From Chryseobacterium soli (GTDB taxonomy: Bacteria; Bacteroidota; Bacteroidia; Flavobacteriales; Weeksellaceae): a stretch of 64,000 bases of DNA. The notes beneath the pieces are model-generated. The model made no database searches. It was given only the letters and a program-made list of their open reading frames with translations, and was not told the origin of the DNA. The translations under genes were made by a program, and so were the position numbers. The stretch is from positions 124,001 to 188,000 of the forward strand of contig NZ_JPRH01000001.1 of NCBI RefSeq assembly GCF_000737705.1, written 5' to 3'. Shown one piece after another: positions 7,883-16,120 of the stretch (position 1 is its first letter; every line of letters begins with the position of its first letter).

Positions 7883-10800
7883 TCAGTCATGTCCAATGAT
7901 AGCTTTCAACAAGATATTTACCTCATCTACATTTTTCACCTTCTCTTTCCTCATCATCAGTTGATTTCCTTCCTTCCCTACTTTTTCCTTAAGCTGAGCC
8001 TCGGCAGGATTCTGAGTTAAATAGCTGATAATATGTCTGAACCGGTCTGTCTGATAGAACTTATCCTGCGGATTGCCCGGGAAATATCCTAAAAATACAC
8101 CGTTTTTCATAACAATTTTCTCAAAACCTATTTCTGATGCCAACCATTTCAGGGCAACACTCTTTAACAGGTTAACAGCTTCTTTGGGCAGAGTACCGAA
8201 ACGGTCTTTTAATTCTGATTCAAACAGCTGAAGCGTTTGTTCGTTATCTATATCTGCCAGTTTTTGATAAAGCAGCAGCCTTTCTTCGGTACTTGATATG
8301 TAAGAATCTGGAAGCATGAGCTCAAGATCCGTATCAATATTCACATCTTTTACAGATTTGAAAAGCTTCTGTCGGTCTTCTTCATTATCAAACAGGTTTT
8401 CGAAATCCTCATCATCTTTCAGTTCCTCAAGAGCTTCCTGCATCAGTTTCTGATAGGTTTCAAATCCCATTTCATTGATGAACCCGCTCTGTTCAGCACC
8501 CAGCAGATCACCAGCACCACGAATTTCAAGGTCTTTCATTGCAATCTGGAAACCGCTTCCCAAATCGGAAAACTGTTCAATCGCCTCGAGACGCTTTCTG
8601 GCATCGGAGGTCATCATATCATATGGCGGAGTGATCAGATAACAAAACGCCTTTCGATTGCTTCGTCCTACTCTACCCCGCATCTGGTGAAGATCTGCCA
8701 TCCCAAATCTTTGGGCATCATTAATGAATATGGTATTCGCATTAGGAACGTCCACGCCGCTTTCAACAATCGTTGTAGATACGAGGACATCATATTTCCC
8801 TTCCATGAAATCCAGAACGTTCTTTTCCAGCTGCTTCCCTTCCATCTGACCATGCCCTGTAATCACTCTTGCATCCGGAACCAGCCTTTGAATAAGCCCT
8901 GCAATATCTTTAAGATTTTCAATCCTGTTATTGATAAAATACACTTGTCCATCCCTTTGGAGCTCATAAGAAACAGCATCCCGAATCACTTCTTCATTAA
9001 AACCTACCAATTGGGTATCAACCGGCTGCCTGTTGGGTGGTGGTGTTTTGATAACCGACAGATCCCTTGCCGCCATAAGGGAGAATTGCAGCGTTCTCGG
9101 AATAGGAGTAGCTGTCAATGTAAGCGTATCTACATTATTTTTCAATGTTTTAAGCTTATCTTTTACCGAAACTCCAAATTTATGTTCTTCATCAATGATC
9201 AGTAACCCTAAATCCTTAAACTTCACGGAGCTGCTTACCAATTGATGCGTACCTATAATAATATCTACTTTTCCCTCTTTTAAAGCATTTAAAGTTTCTG
9301 TCTTTTGTTTTGCGGTTCTGAACCTGTTGACATACGAAACTGTTACAGGAAAATCTTTCAGTCGTTCTTTGAAACTTCTGTAATGCTGGAACGCCAGAAT
9401 CGTAGTCGGCACCAGAATAGCGACCTGCTTTCCGTCAGTGGCGGCTTTAAAGGCTGCACGTACTGCGACTTCGGTTTTTCCAAAACCTACATCTCCGCAC
9501 ACCAACCTGTCCATGACCGTATCGGCTTCCATGTCTTTTTTTACGTCAATAGTTGCTTTTTCCTGATCCGGGGTATCCTCATAAATAAAACTTGCCTCCA
9601 GTTCATTTTGCAGATAAGAATCCGGAGTGAAGGCAAACCCTTTTGCCGTCTTTCTTTCCGCATACAACCGTATAAGATCAAAAGCAATCTGTTTTACTTT
9701 TGCTTTCGTTTTTTGTTTTAATGATTTCCAGGCCGGAGATCCCAGTTTGCTTAGGGTAACTTCTTTCCCGTCCGGACCGTTGAATTTTGAAATTTTATGA
9801 AGCGAGTGAATACTTACATATAATAAGTCTCCGTTTTTGTAGGTCAGTTTAAAGCATTCCTGGATTTTACCATCATTATTTACCTTGACTAATCCCATAA
9901 ATTTTCCGATTCCATGGTCGATATGGGCAATATAGTCTCCCACTTTCAGGGACATCAGATCTTTCATGGTCAGCTGTTCAGATTTTGCAAAATTATTTTT
10001 GGCTTTATACCTTTGATACCGGTCGAAAATCTGATGATCCGTATATACCAGAAGCTTGTGCCCGTTATCTACAAATCCTTCATGTAATTCAGACTTGAAA
10101 CTTTTAAACGGGAGCTGGTGTTCCAGTTCTTCAAAAATAGATTCAAGCCTTTCTCTTTGTTTTTCTGTGGAAAAAGAAATCCATGTATCAAAACCTTCCG
10201 TCTGCTTTTCTTCCAAATCTTCTATAAGCAGTTCAAAATTTTTATGGAAAGTCGGCTGGGGAATCTGTTCAATTTTAATTTCAGCCATTTCCTTAATCCC
10301 ATCAATAGAAACGCTTCCGAAATCAACAGTTGTAAATTTCTTATAATCAAAGAGAAATTCCTGATCGGAAATAAAAAGTTCATTCGGAGGTCTGTGGGCA
10401 ATATCTTTATTTAACGTCTCATATTTTTCTAATGACTTTTCATAGAATGTTTTAATTCTCTGCATGCCTATCACTCCATTTTTAGAAACAATGAAGCTTT
10501 CTTTCGGCAGCAGCTGCAATAAGGATACCCGGCTTCCTGATACCGAGAAATTCATATTGGAAACCAACTGAAACTCTTTTACCTTATCTATGGAAAGTTG
10601 TGTTTCAATGTCAAAGGTTTTGATATTTTCAACTTCATTCCCAAAGAAGGTAATCCGGTACGGACGTTCATACGAATAGGAAAAAACGTCTACAATTCCT
10701 CCTCTCACAGAAAATTCTCCCGGCTCGGAAACAAAATCAGTCTGCTGGAAATTGTAATGGCTCAGCAATTCGTCAACAAAATCAAAATCAAGCTGGTCTC

Positions 10801-11251
10801 CCACTTTGATCTGATGGGAAATTGCTTTAAAATCTTCTTTTTTCAAGACCTTCTCCGATAAAGCTCCTGCATAAGCTACAATTACTTTCGGTGATCTTCC
10901 TGAATTTATTTTATTTAAAACCTCGGTTCGTAAAACAAGATTAGCATTTTGAGTTTTTTCAACCTGGTAAGGTTCAAGGTGTGTTGCCGGGAAGTACAGA
11001 ACCTTGTCTTTTCCGAGAAGGTCTTCCATCTCCGTATTGGCGTACAGGGCCTCTTCTTTATCATCAACCACGTACAGAATAGTCTTTTTCTGGGTTAAAA
11101 AAAGTTCGGCTATAAAAATAGAAACTGAAGAGCCGGCACTTCCTCTTACAGAAATGTGCTGACTGCTTTCCAGCTGCATAAAAATCTCTTTTCCAAATTC
11201 TCTTTGTAGCAGATCCGGAAGAAACTTTTCATTGATTGGTTTTAACTGCAT
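7883..11251 (-). CDS. mfd: Transcription-repair coupling factor
   Basis: A 1122-residue ATPase that removes RNA polymerase stalled at DNA lesions and recruits UvrA. The start at 11251 gives MQLKPINEKFLPDLL. A frame open further upstream adds only eight residues from a non-ATG codon. Order of domains: UvrB-like N-terminal region, RNA polymerase-interacting CarD-like domain around the DYIAHIDHGIGKFMGL motif, superfamily 2 helicase/translocase with GDVGFGKTE (Walker A), IIDEEHKFG (DEEH box) and LTATPIPRTLQ, then the C-terminal TRCF domain. Length is normal. A -7 box lies at 11316-11323, leaving a leader of about 60 nt with a TTTCGG/CCGAAA inverted repeat. Confidence 0.97.
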   Translation of the reverse strand: MQLKPINEKFLPDLLQREFGKEIFMQLESSQHISVRGSAGSSVSIFIAELFLTQKKTILYVVDDKEEALYANTEMEDLLGKDKVLYFPATHLEPYQVEKTQNANLVLRTEVLNKINSGRSPKVIVAYAGALSEKVLKKEDFKAISHQIKVGDQLDFDFVDELLSHYNFQQTDFVSEPGEFSVRGGIVDVFSYSYERPYRITFFGNEVENIKTFDIETQLSIDKVKEFQLVSNMNFSVSGSRVSLLQLLPKESFIVSKNGVIGMQRIKTFYEKSLEKYETLNKDIAHRPPNELFISDQEFLFDYKKFTTVDFGSVSIDGIKEMAEIKIEQIPQPTFHKNFELLIEDLEEKQTEGFDTWISFSTEKQRERLESIFEELEHQLPFKSFKSELHEGFVDNGHKLLVYTDHQIFDRYQRYKAKNNFAKSEQLTMKDLMSLKVGDYIAHIDHGIGKFMGLVKVNNDGKIQECFKLTYKNGDLLYVSIHSLHKISKFNGPDGKEVTLSKLGSPAWKSLKQKTKAKVKQIAFDLIRLYAERKTAKGFAFTPDSYLQNELEASFIYEDTPDQEKATIDVKKDMEADTVMDRLVCGDVGFGKTEVAVRAAFKAATDGKQVAILVPTTILAFQHYRSFKERLKDFPVTVSYVNRFRTAKQKTETLNALKEGKVDIIIGTHQLVSSSVKFKDLGLLIIDEEHKFGVSVKDKLKTLKNNVDTLTLTATPIPRTLQFSLMAARDLSVIKTPPPNRQPVDTQLVGFNEEVIRDAVSYELQRDGQVYFINNRIENLKDIAGLIQRLVPDARVITGHGQMEGKQLEKNVLDFMEGKYDVLVSTTIVESGVDVPNANTIFINDAQRFGMADLHQMRGRVGRSNRKAFCYLITPPYDMMTSDARKRLEAIEQFSDLGSGFQIAMKDLEIRGAGDLLGAEQSGFINEMGFETYQKLMQEALEELKDDEDFENLFDNEEDRQKLFKSVKDVNIDTDLELMLPDSYISSTEERLLLYQKLADIDNEQTLQLFESELKDRFGTLPKEAVNLLKSVALKWLASEIGFEKIVMKNGVFLGYFPGNPQDKFYQTDRFRHIISYLTQNPAEAQLKEKVGKEGNQLMMRKEKVKNVDEVNILLKAIIGHD

Positions 11252-11315
11252 AAATAGTAATGGTATAAACGACAAAAGCGATTTCGGGAGTTTTCCGAAA
11301 CCGTTTCTGACTACA

Positions 11316-11323
11316 CAAAGGTA
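11316..11323 (-). promoter_or_regulatory. -7 box of mfd
   Basis: Minus-strand TACCTTTG, a perfect TAnnTTTG, 64 nt upstream of the chosen ATG. Confidence 0.55.
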
Positions 11324-11505
11324 AGAATATTTTTTTCTTTCAGATTTCGTTACGGATTATTCAAAATTCACAACAACTATTTAACCAGTCCTTAAATCTT
11401 AATTTTATACTATAATTTGTGAATGAAAGTTAAAAAAATACCGAAAATATCGCATGGCACAGTGTTTGAAAATTCACTTCTAACAACAACTTAAGAAATA
11501 ATATT

Positions 11506-11901
11506 ATGAAAAAAGCAATTAAAATTTTAGGAGTATGTATGCTGGCAGTTTTTGCCGTTTTATCTTTTTCGTCGTGCAGCCACGATGATGATCCTACCAA
11601 CAATGATTTTTTCGCTGGAACCTATAAGGGAACTATCTCTTATAAAGATGGCGGCTCTACCAACATCAGTACCGATAACGGAAGTGTATTTGTAACGAAA
11701 ATCGCAAGTGGAACCAAGTATAATTTTGCATTCTCTAACAGCATTCCGGATCTTAACGGAGTGGAGTTTGAACAGCAAGGGGATCATACCTTAGTGATGA
11801 TTGGATCTTCCGGCACATCATACATCAGAATTGACAATAATGAATTGAAAATTTTATTTATCAAAGACGGTAAAACATGGACAGCAAACTGTACACGTTA
11901 A
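11506..11901 (+). CDS. Small hypothetical lipoprotein
   Basis: A 131-residue protein with signal peptide and lipobox SFSSC (C24). The cysteine is followed by SHDDDP, which fits the acidic lipoprotein export signal that sends flavobacterial lipoproteins to the cell surface. The mature part (GTYKGTISYKDGG, then short beta strands to the end) suggests a small lipocalin-like or beta-barrel fold of about 100 residues. Alone on its strand between mfd and the next small gene, closed by a strong terminator. Function unknown. Confidence 0.85.
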   Translation: MKKAIKILGVCMLAVFAVLSFSSCSHDDDPTNNDFFAGTYKGTISYKDGGSTNISTDNGSVFVTKIASGTKYNFAFSNSIPDLNGVEFEQQGDHTLVMIGSSGTSYIRIDNNELKILFIKDGKTWTANCTR

Positions 11902-11920
11902 GATCATGATATAAATTTTT

Positions 11921-11955
11921 AAAGCCTGCCTTCTTAGATGAAGGCAGGCTTTATT
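11921..11955 (+). terminator. Terminator after small lipoprotein gene
   Basis: AAAGCCTGCCTTC and GAAGGCAGGCTTT form a perfect 13-bp stem with a 6-nt loop, followed by ATTATT. Confidence 0.85.
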
Positions 11956-12042
11956 ATTACAGTACAAGCTTTAAGCTTTTTTTAATCTGTAATAAACTTT
12001 AGTTAAGTTTCTCAAATTCAATTTTTCAGCTTACTTTTTGCA

Positions 12043-12050
12043 TACATTTG
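12043..12050 (+). promoter_or_regulatory. -7 box for gene 12078-12365
   Basis: TACATTTG, a perfect TAnnTTTG, 27 nt before the ATG at 12078. It also shows that an upstream non-ATG extension to 12048 is not translated. Confidence 0.6.
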
Positions 12051-12077
12051 AGTAACGAAAAACAAACATTAATTCTT

Positions 12078-12365
12078 ATGAAAAAACTATTATCCGCAAT
12101 GTCATTGATCTTAGGATTAGGACTTGCAACAGCACAACAGACTGCTCCGGCAACAACAACTCCTGCTCCTCCAAAAGTAGCTGCACATCATACAAAAGCA
12201 CCGGCTAAGGCTGCAACAATGACGCCAGCTAAAGAGGCTAAACCAGCTGCAGCTCCCACAGCAGTTAAGTTGAAAAAAGACGGAACTCCTGATAAAAGAT
12301 ACAAAAACAGCCAACACCTGAAAAAGGACGGAACTCCGGACAAAAGGTATAAAGCAAATAAATAA
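12078..12365 (+). CDS. Small exported basic protein with tandem KKDGTPDKRYK motifs
   Basis: A 95-residue protein with signal peptide MKKLLSAMSLILGLGLATAQ, then an Ala/Pro/Lys-rich low-complexity linker, and two copies of LKKDGTPDKRYK, the second at the very C-terminus. This short motif closely resembles the small basic adaptor domain first described in Chlorella-virus proteins (KKDGTPD.RYK.N). Its function in bacteria is not known to me. The protein is strongly basic and presumably periplasmic. Its ATG lies 27 nt after a -7 box and it has its own terminator at 12407-12438. Confidence 0.85.
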   Translation: MKKLLSAMSLILGLGLATAQQTAPATTTPAPPKVAAHHTKAPAKAATMTPAKEAKPAAAPTAVKLKKDGTPDKRYKNSQHLKKDGTPDKRYKANK

Positions 12366-12406
12366 ACTCAACTTATAGTTGTTATTTTCATAATCAAATT
12401 TCGAAG

Positions 12407-12438
12407 AACCGATGATACTCATTCATCGGTTTTTTTTT
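12407..12438 (+). terminator. Terminator after gene 12078-12365
   Basis: AACCGATGA/TCATCGGTT perfect stem with 7-nt loop and a run of T. Confidence 0.85.
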
Positions 12439-12479
12439 GCATATTGTATTAAAATGACGGCAAATTCTTTAGTTATTTA

Positions 12480-12487
12480 TAAATTTG
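12480..12487 (+). promoter_or_regulatory. -7 box of GH3-family gene
   Basis: TAAATTTG ends only 4 nt before the ATG at 12492, which predicts a leaderless or near-leaderless mRNA. Confidence 0.6.
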
Positions 12488-12491
12488 ACCC

Positions 12492-13991
12492 ATGTTAAAC
12501 TTCTTCAAGAAAAATGCAGCACTTATTTGGGCAAAAAAACATGTTCAAAAAGCTGAGGAATTCAAAAAAAACCCTGAAAAGAATCAGGAAAATCTATTGT
12601 TATCTCTAACAGAGACGGCGAAGAAAACCCTTTTTGGAAGAGAACATGATTTCGAAAATATCCATTCAATCCAGGAGTTCCAGAAAAGAGTTCCTGTTGC
12701 CGATTATGAAGACCTGAAACCTTATATAGAAAAGGTAAAAAGAGGCCAGGCCAATATCCTCTGGACCGAGACTCCGGAATATTTTGCAAAGACATCGGGA
12801 ACTACATCCGGCTCAAAATACATTCCGATTTCTAAAGAAGGAATGCCTTTTCAGATTGCCGGAGCACAAAGTGCACTGTTCCATTATATTCACAAGAAAA
12901 ATAATGCAGATTTCATTAAGGGAAAAATGATCTTTCTACAGGGAAATCCTGAACTGGAGGAGGTTTTCGGAATAAAAACAGGAAGATTATCCGGCATTGT
13001 TGCCCACCATATTCCCAACTACCTTCAAAAAAACAGGCTTCCAAGCTGGGAAACCAATGTGATAGAAGACTGGGAAACGAAAGTAGAAAAAATAGTTGAG
13101 GAAACTGAAAAGCAGGATATGACTCTGATATCAGGAATCCCGCCATGGTTAATTATGTATTTTGAAAGACTTACCGAAAAGCATGGCAAAAAGATCAAAG
13201 AACTGTTTCCTAATTTACAGCTTATTGTAACCGGCGGTGTAAATTATGAACCTTACCGTGATAAAATGGAGGATTTACTGGGTGGAAAAGTGGATATCAT
13301 CCAAACTTTTCCTGCCTCTGAAGGTTTTTTTGCGTTTCAGGATGATTATTCAAAAGAGGGACTTCTTCTTTTAACCAATCATGGTATTTTCTATGAGTTT
13401 ATTCCTCTGGAAGAATATGGAAAACCTGGTGCCCGAAGATTGCCGCTAAAAGATGTTGAGCTTAATAAAGACTATGCTTTGATCCTGACGACAAATTCTG
13501 GTTTGTGGGCCTACTCCATTGGTGATGTGGTGAGATTTATTGATAAAAATCCTTATAGAATTTTGGTAAGCGGAAGAACAAAGCATTTCACTTCAGCTTT
13601 TGGGGAACATGTTATTGCTTTTGAAGTGGAAGAAGCTCTTAAGGCTGCCCTTGAGAAACACCCTGCCCAGATTACAGAATTCCATCTGGCGCCTGAAGTA
13701 AATCCTGCAGAAGGCCTTCCCTATCACGAATGGCTGATAGAGTTTGAAAAACAACCTGATGACATGGAATCATTCAGGGATGAGCTCGATGATCAGCTAA
13801 GAAAAAGGAATACGTATTATGATGACCTGATTTCCGGAAATATTTTACAGAAACTGCACATCAGCAAGCTAAAGAAAAATGCATTTCAGGAATATGCCAA
13901 ATCTCAGGGAAAGCTGGGCGGACAAAATAAGATCCCAAGGCTGGCCAACGACAGAAAAATTGCTGATTTATTAGAAATCTACAAATTTTAG
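12492..13991 (+). CDS. GH3 auxin-responsive-promoter family protein (acyl-adenylase fold)
   Basis: A 499-residue cytoplasmic protein of the GH3 family, a branch of the adenylate-forming superfamily best known from plants, where members conjugate amino acids to auxin or jasmonate. Visible family signs are the nucleotide-loop segment AKTSGTTSGSKYIPIS (about residue 100), the motif ASEGFFAFQ, and TTNSGLWAYSIGDVVRF with SGRTKHFTSAFGEH in the C-terminal part. Length is normal for bacterial members. The acid and amine substrates are unknown. It is a single gene with its own near-leaderless promoter, and its neighbours give no clue to pathway. Confidence 0.9.
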   Translation: MLNFFKKNAALIWAKKHVQKAEEFKKNPEKNQENLLLSLTETAKKTLFGREHDFENIHSIQEFQKRVPVADYEDLKPYIEKVKRGQANILWTETPEYFAKTSGTTSGSKYIPISKEGMPFQIAGAQSALFHYIHKKNNADFIKGKMIFLQGNPELEEVFGIKTGRLSGIVAHHIPNYLQKNRLPSWETNVIEDWETKVEKIVEETEKQDMTLISGIPPWLIMYFERLTEKHGKKIKELFPNLQLIVTGGVNYEPYRDKMEDLLGGKVDIIQTFPASEGFFAFQDDYSKEGLLLLTNHGIFYEFIPLEEYGKPGARRLPLKDVELNKDYALILTTNSGLWAYSIGDVVRFIDKNPYRILVSGRTKHFTSAFGEHVIAFEVEEALKAALEKHPAQITEFHLAPEVNPAEGLPYHEWLIEFEKQPDDMESFRDELDDQLRKRNTYYDDLISGNILQKLHISKLKKNAFQEYAKSQGKLGGQNKIPRLANDRKIADLLEIYKF

Positions 13992-14034
13992 TCATATTTT
14001 TTCAATTCCAAAAACGTATATTCAAAAAAAATTA

Positions 14035-14042
14035 TAAATTTG
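14035..14042 (+). promoter_or_regulatory. -7 box for gene 14061-14423
   Basis: TAAATTTG, perfect TAnnTTTG, 18 nt before the ATG. Confidence 0.55.
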
Positions 14043-14060
14043 AAAAATTAAAAAATAATA

Positions 14061-14423
14061 ATGAAAGCATCTGTACTTCTAAAATCATCTTTACTAACGT
14101 CCTTATTTGTTATTTCATCTTGTGCTACAACCAAGTACAGTGAAGATGTTTCAAAGAATAACTATTCTAATCTGGAAGCCGGAAGAATGTATGTAGTGAC
14201 CATGAAAGACGGTTCTCCAAAACAAAAAATGTTATTCCGAAATATAGACGGCGATAAAATTGTAGGCACAGCCGGTAAAAAAGACAGTGCGGTAGTAATC
14301 ATTCCAAAATCTAATGTTGCAGCGGTAAAAGACAGATCGAAAGCGAGAGTAGTTGCAGGAGCTACGGTTATCGGCGCAGCGGGAGTTGCAGCTCTTGTGA
14401 TCAGTTCTTTACGGGCAGACTAA
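14061..14423 (+). CDS. Small hypothetical lipoprotein
   Basis: A 120-residue protein with a lipoprotein signal peptide ending at VISSC, then a short mature domain in which NLEAGRMYVVTMKDGSPKQK and the following strands look like a small beta fold. A hydrophobic Ala/Gly/Val-rich helix near the C-terminus (residues about 95-115) could be a glycine-zipper-like or membrane-associated segment. Similar small lipoproteins are common in flavobacteria. No function can be assigned. Confidence 0.8.
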   Translation: MKASVLLKSSLLTSLFVISSCATTKYSEDVSKNNYSNLEAGRMYVVTMKDGSPKQKMLFRNIDGDKIVGTAGKKDSAVVIIPKSNVAAVKDRSKARVVAGATVIGAAGVAALVISSLRAD

Positions 14424-14505
14424 AATAGATTTTATCTTTCAGGATATATTTGATTTATCATTTAAAAATACAGTATAAAAGCAGCCTTAAATAGATATTT
14501 AGGGC

Positions 14506-14513
14506 TATTTTTG
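14506..14513 (+). promoter_or_regulatory. -7 box of MFS transporter gene
   Basis: TATTTTTG ends 3 nt before the ATG at 14517, predicting a leaderless message and ruling out the TTG at 14511 as a start. Confidence 0.6.
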
Positions 14514-14516
14514 TGC

Positions 14517-15752
14517 ATGATTTCTTTTACTCCGTTAAAAACATTGCAAAATGTTGAATTCAGAAATCTTCTTACCGGGAGATTTTTTATTGTTTTAGCC
14601 TTCAGAATGCTTGCTACTTTATTAGGATGGTGGGTATATCAGCTAACAAAAGATCCCTTTTCCATCGGTCTCATAGGTCTTTCGGAAGTAATTCCTGCGG
14701 TAAGCTGCGCGTTGTACGCGGGACACGTTATCGACATGAATGAAAAGAAGAGACTGCTTCTGATCTGCAATTACGCTTATATTTTTCTGATTGGTCTGCT
14801 GCTGATTCCTGCATTTTTCAATGTACAAATGCATTTTACGGGTCATCAGATTACCTATTATATTTATGGAGTTATCTTTTTCACGGGAATTGCCCGGGCT
14901 TTTATCGGACCTATTGTTCCTTCAATGATTCCTAAAATTGTAAAGAAAGACAACCTTCCGAATGCGGTAACCCTGAATCAGGCTACTTTTCTTATTTCTT
15001 CGGTTTGCGGGCATGCAATCGGCGGATTTCTTATCGGTTCCTTTGGGGTGAAATGGACTTTAGTGGTGATCATTTCTCTGATCTTTACGGCTTCTCTGTT
15101 TTTCTGGAATCTGAAAAAGCAACATTCGGAGTATAAAAAAGAAACGGTAAATGTGGTTGAAAGTATGCGTGAAGGAATTTCCTATATTTTTAAAACCAAA
15201 GAAATTTTAGGGGCTTTATGTCTGGATATGTTCGCGGTACTTTTTGGTGGTGCTGTAGCGCTTATTCCTGTTTTTGCCACTGATATCTTAAATGCAGGCG
15301 CTGAAGGTTTCGGATTTTTAAACGCAGCCTCTGATATTGGTTCAATGTGTATTATTACTCTTCTGTCTGTTGTTCCTTTAAGAAAAAACCAGGGTAAAAT
15401 ACTTCTGGTAGCAGTTGCCGGTTTTGGACTGTGTATCATAGGATTTGGATTATCCAAACTGTATTGGCTATCCTTCCTGTTCCTGGTTATCAGCGGAATG
15501 CTTGACGGAATTTCCGTAGTGATCAGAGGAACTATTGTACAGCTGAAAACACCGGATCATATAAGAGGGCGTGTGTTGAGTGTGAATTCTATATTTATTA
15601 TGTCAAGCAATGAAATGGGCCAATTTGAAAGCGGGCTGGCTGCAAAATTATTAGGAGTGGTACGTTCTGTGATTTTCGGGGGAACGATGACCGTACTGAT
15701 TGCTCTTTTTGTGGGAAGTACAAATTCAAAGCTTAGAAAAATGCAGTATTGA
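14517..15752 (+). CDS. MFS transporter (enterobactin-exporter/drug-efflux type)
   Basis: A 411-residue inner-membrane protein with about 12 predicted hydrophobic segments. The loop between helices 2 and 3 reads YAGHVIDMNEKKRLL, a variant of the MFS signature, and the second half contains IRGRVLSVNSIFIM, typical of the MFS_3/EntS-like group. The ATG at 14517 is preferred to a TTG two codons upstream because the -7 box ends at 14513. The substrate is unknown. The gene stands alone, with no adjacent regulator or biosynthetic genes. Confidence 0.88.
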   Translation: MISFTPLKTLQNVEFRNLLTGRFFIVLAFRMLATLLGWWVYQLTKDPFSIGLIGLSEVIPAVSCALYAGHVIDMNEKKRLLLICNYAYIFLIGLLLIPAFFNVQMHFTGHQITYYIYGVIFFTGIARAFIGPIVPSMIPKIVKKDNLPNAVTLNQATFLISSVCGHAIGGFLIGSFGVKWTLVVIISLIFTASLFFWNLKKQHSEYKKETVNVVESMREGISYIFKTKEILGALCLDMFAVLFGGAVALIPVFATDILNAGAEGFGFLNAASDIGSMCIITLLSVVPLRKNQGKILLVAVAGFGLCIIGFGLSKLYWLSFLFLVISGMLDGISVVIRGTIVQLKTPDHIRGRVLSVNSIFIMSSNEMGQFESGLAAKLLGVVRSVIFGGTMTVLIALFVGSTNSKLRKMQY

Positions 15753-15815
15753 AAACCAATATAGCAGATTTATTAAATATATCACAAAATCTTTAAATCA
15801 ACGTTAATAATTTTT

Positions 15816-15823
15816 TATATTTG
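15816..15823 (+). promoter_or_regulatory. -7 box upstream of candidate structured RNA
   Basis: TATATTTG, perfect TAnnTTTG. Transcription would begin near 15828, about 290 nt upstream of the next large gene. Confidence 0.55.
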
Positions 15824-15827
15824 CCTT

Positions 15828-16066
15828 ATAAAATTCCCCCTTTATGAACAAATTTCTATCAATTCACCGCTTCTTCCTGAGAAGCTGTCGGGCGAGGGCT
15901 CAAAAATTCACAAAACAGCCTTTAATGCTCAGTAACATCAGGTCATTTAGTTCACTGCAAGATGACATTATGATTAGTTTATCTAACAATCCAAGATTAG
16001 TATAGAGAACGGAATATCCCCAAAGCACCAATCAGAGCAGATTGCAGGTGTTTTTTTGGGAGAATA
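15828..16066 (+). ncRNA. Candidate structured RNA or long regulatory leader
   Basis: Between a good -7 box and the first surface-protein gene lies a 240-nt stretch with several complementary arms. ATTCCCCC (15833-15840) can pair with GGGAGAAT (16058-16065), 7 of 8. AGGGCT and AGCCTT form a local stem near 15895-15927. CACCAATC/GATT..GGTG (16026-16050) is a hairpin followed by seven T, which looks like an intrinsic terminator. This could be a free-standing small RNA or an attenuator leader for the gene at 16121. It also contains a 53-codon frame (15844-16005, MNKFLSIHRFF...) that could be a leader peptide. No known riboswitch class is recognised. Confidence 0.35.
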
Positions 16067-16120
16067 CAGTGAATTCAACGAACAAATAATCTAAGGATCA
16101 ATAAAATTAAACTGATCAAA

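Noticed and set aside
7707..7964. 85-residue plus-strand reading frame rich in Lys
   Set aside because: It runs through the mfd terminator hairpin and then antisense to the mfd 3' end; composition reflects A-rich DNA and no promoter or family match is seen.
12117..12422. 101-residue Cys/Ser-rich minus-strand frame opposite gene 12078-12365
   Set aside because: A shadow of the repeated Ala/Lys codons on the plus strand.
15880..15960. CTGAGA in the candidate RNA considered as a TPP riboswitch
   Set aside because: The other conserved thi-box parts are absent and the downstream gene is not thiamine-related.
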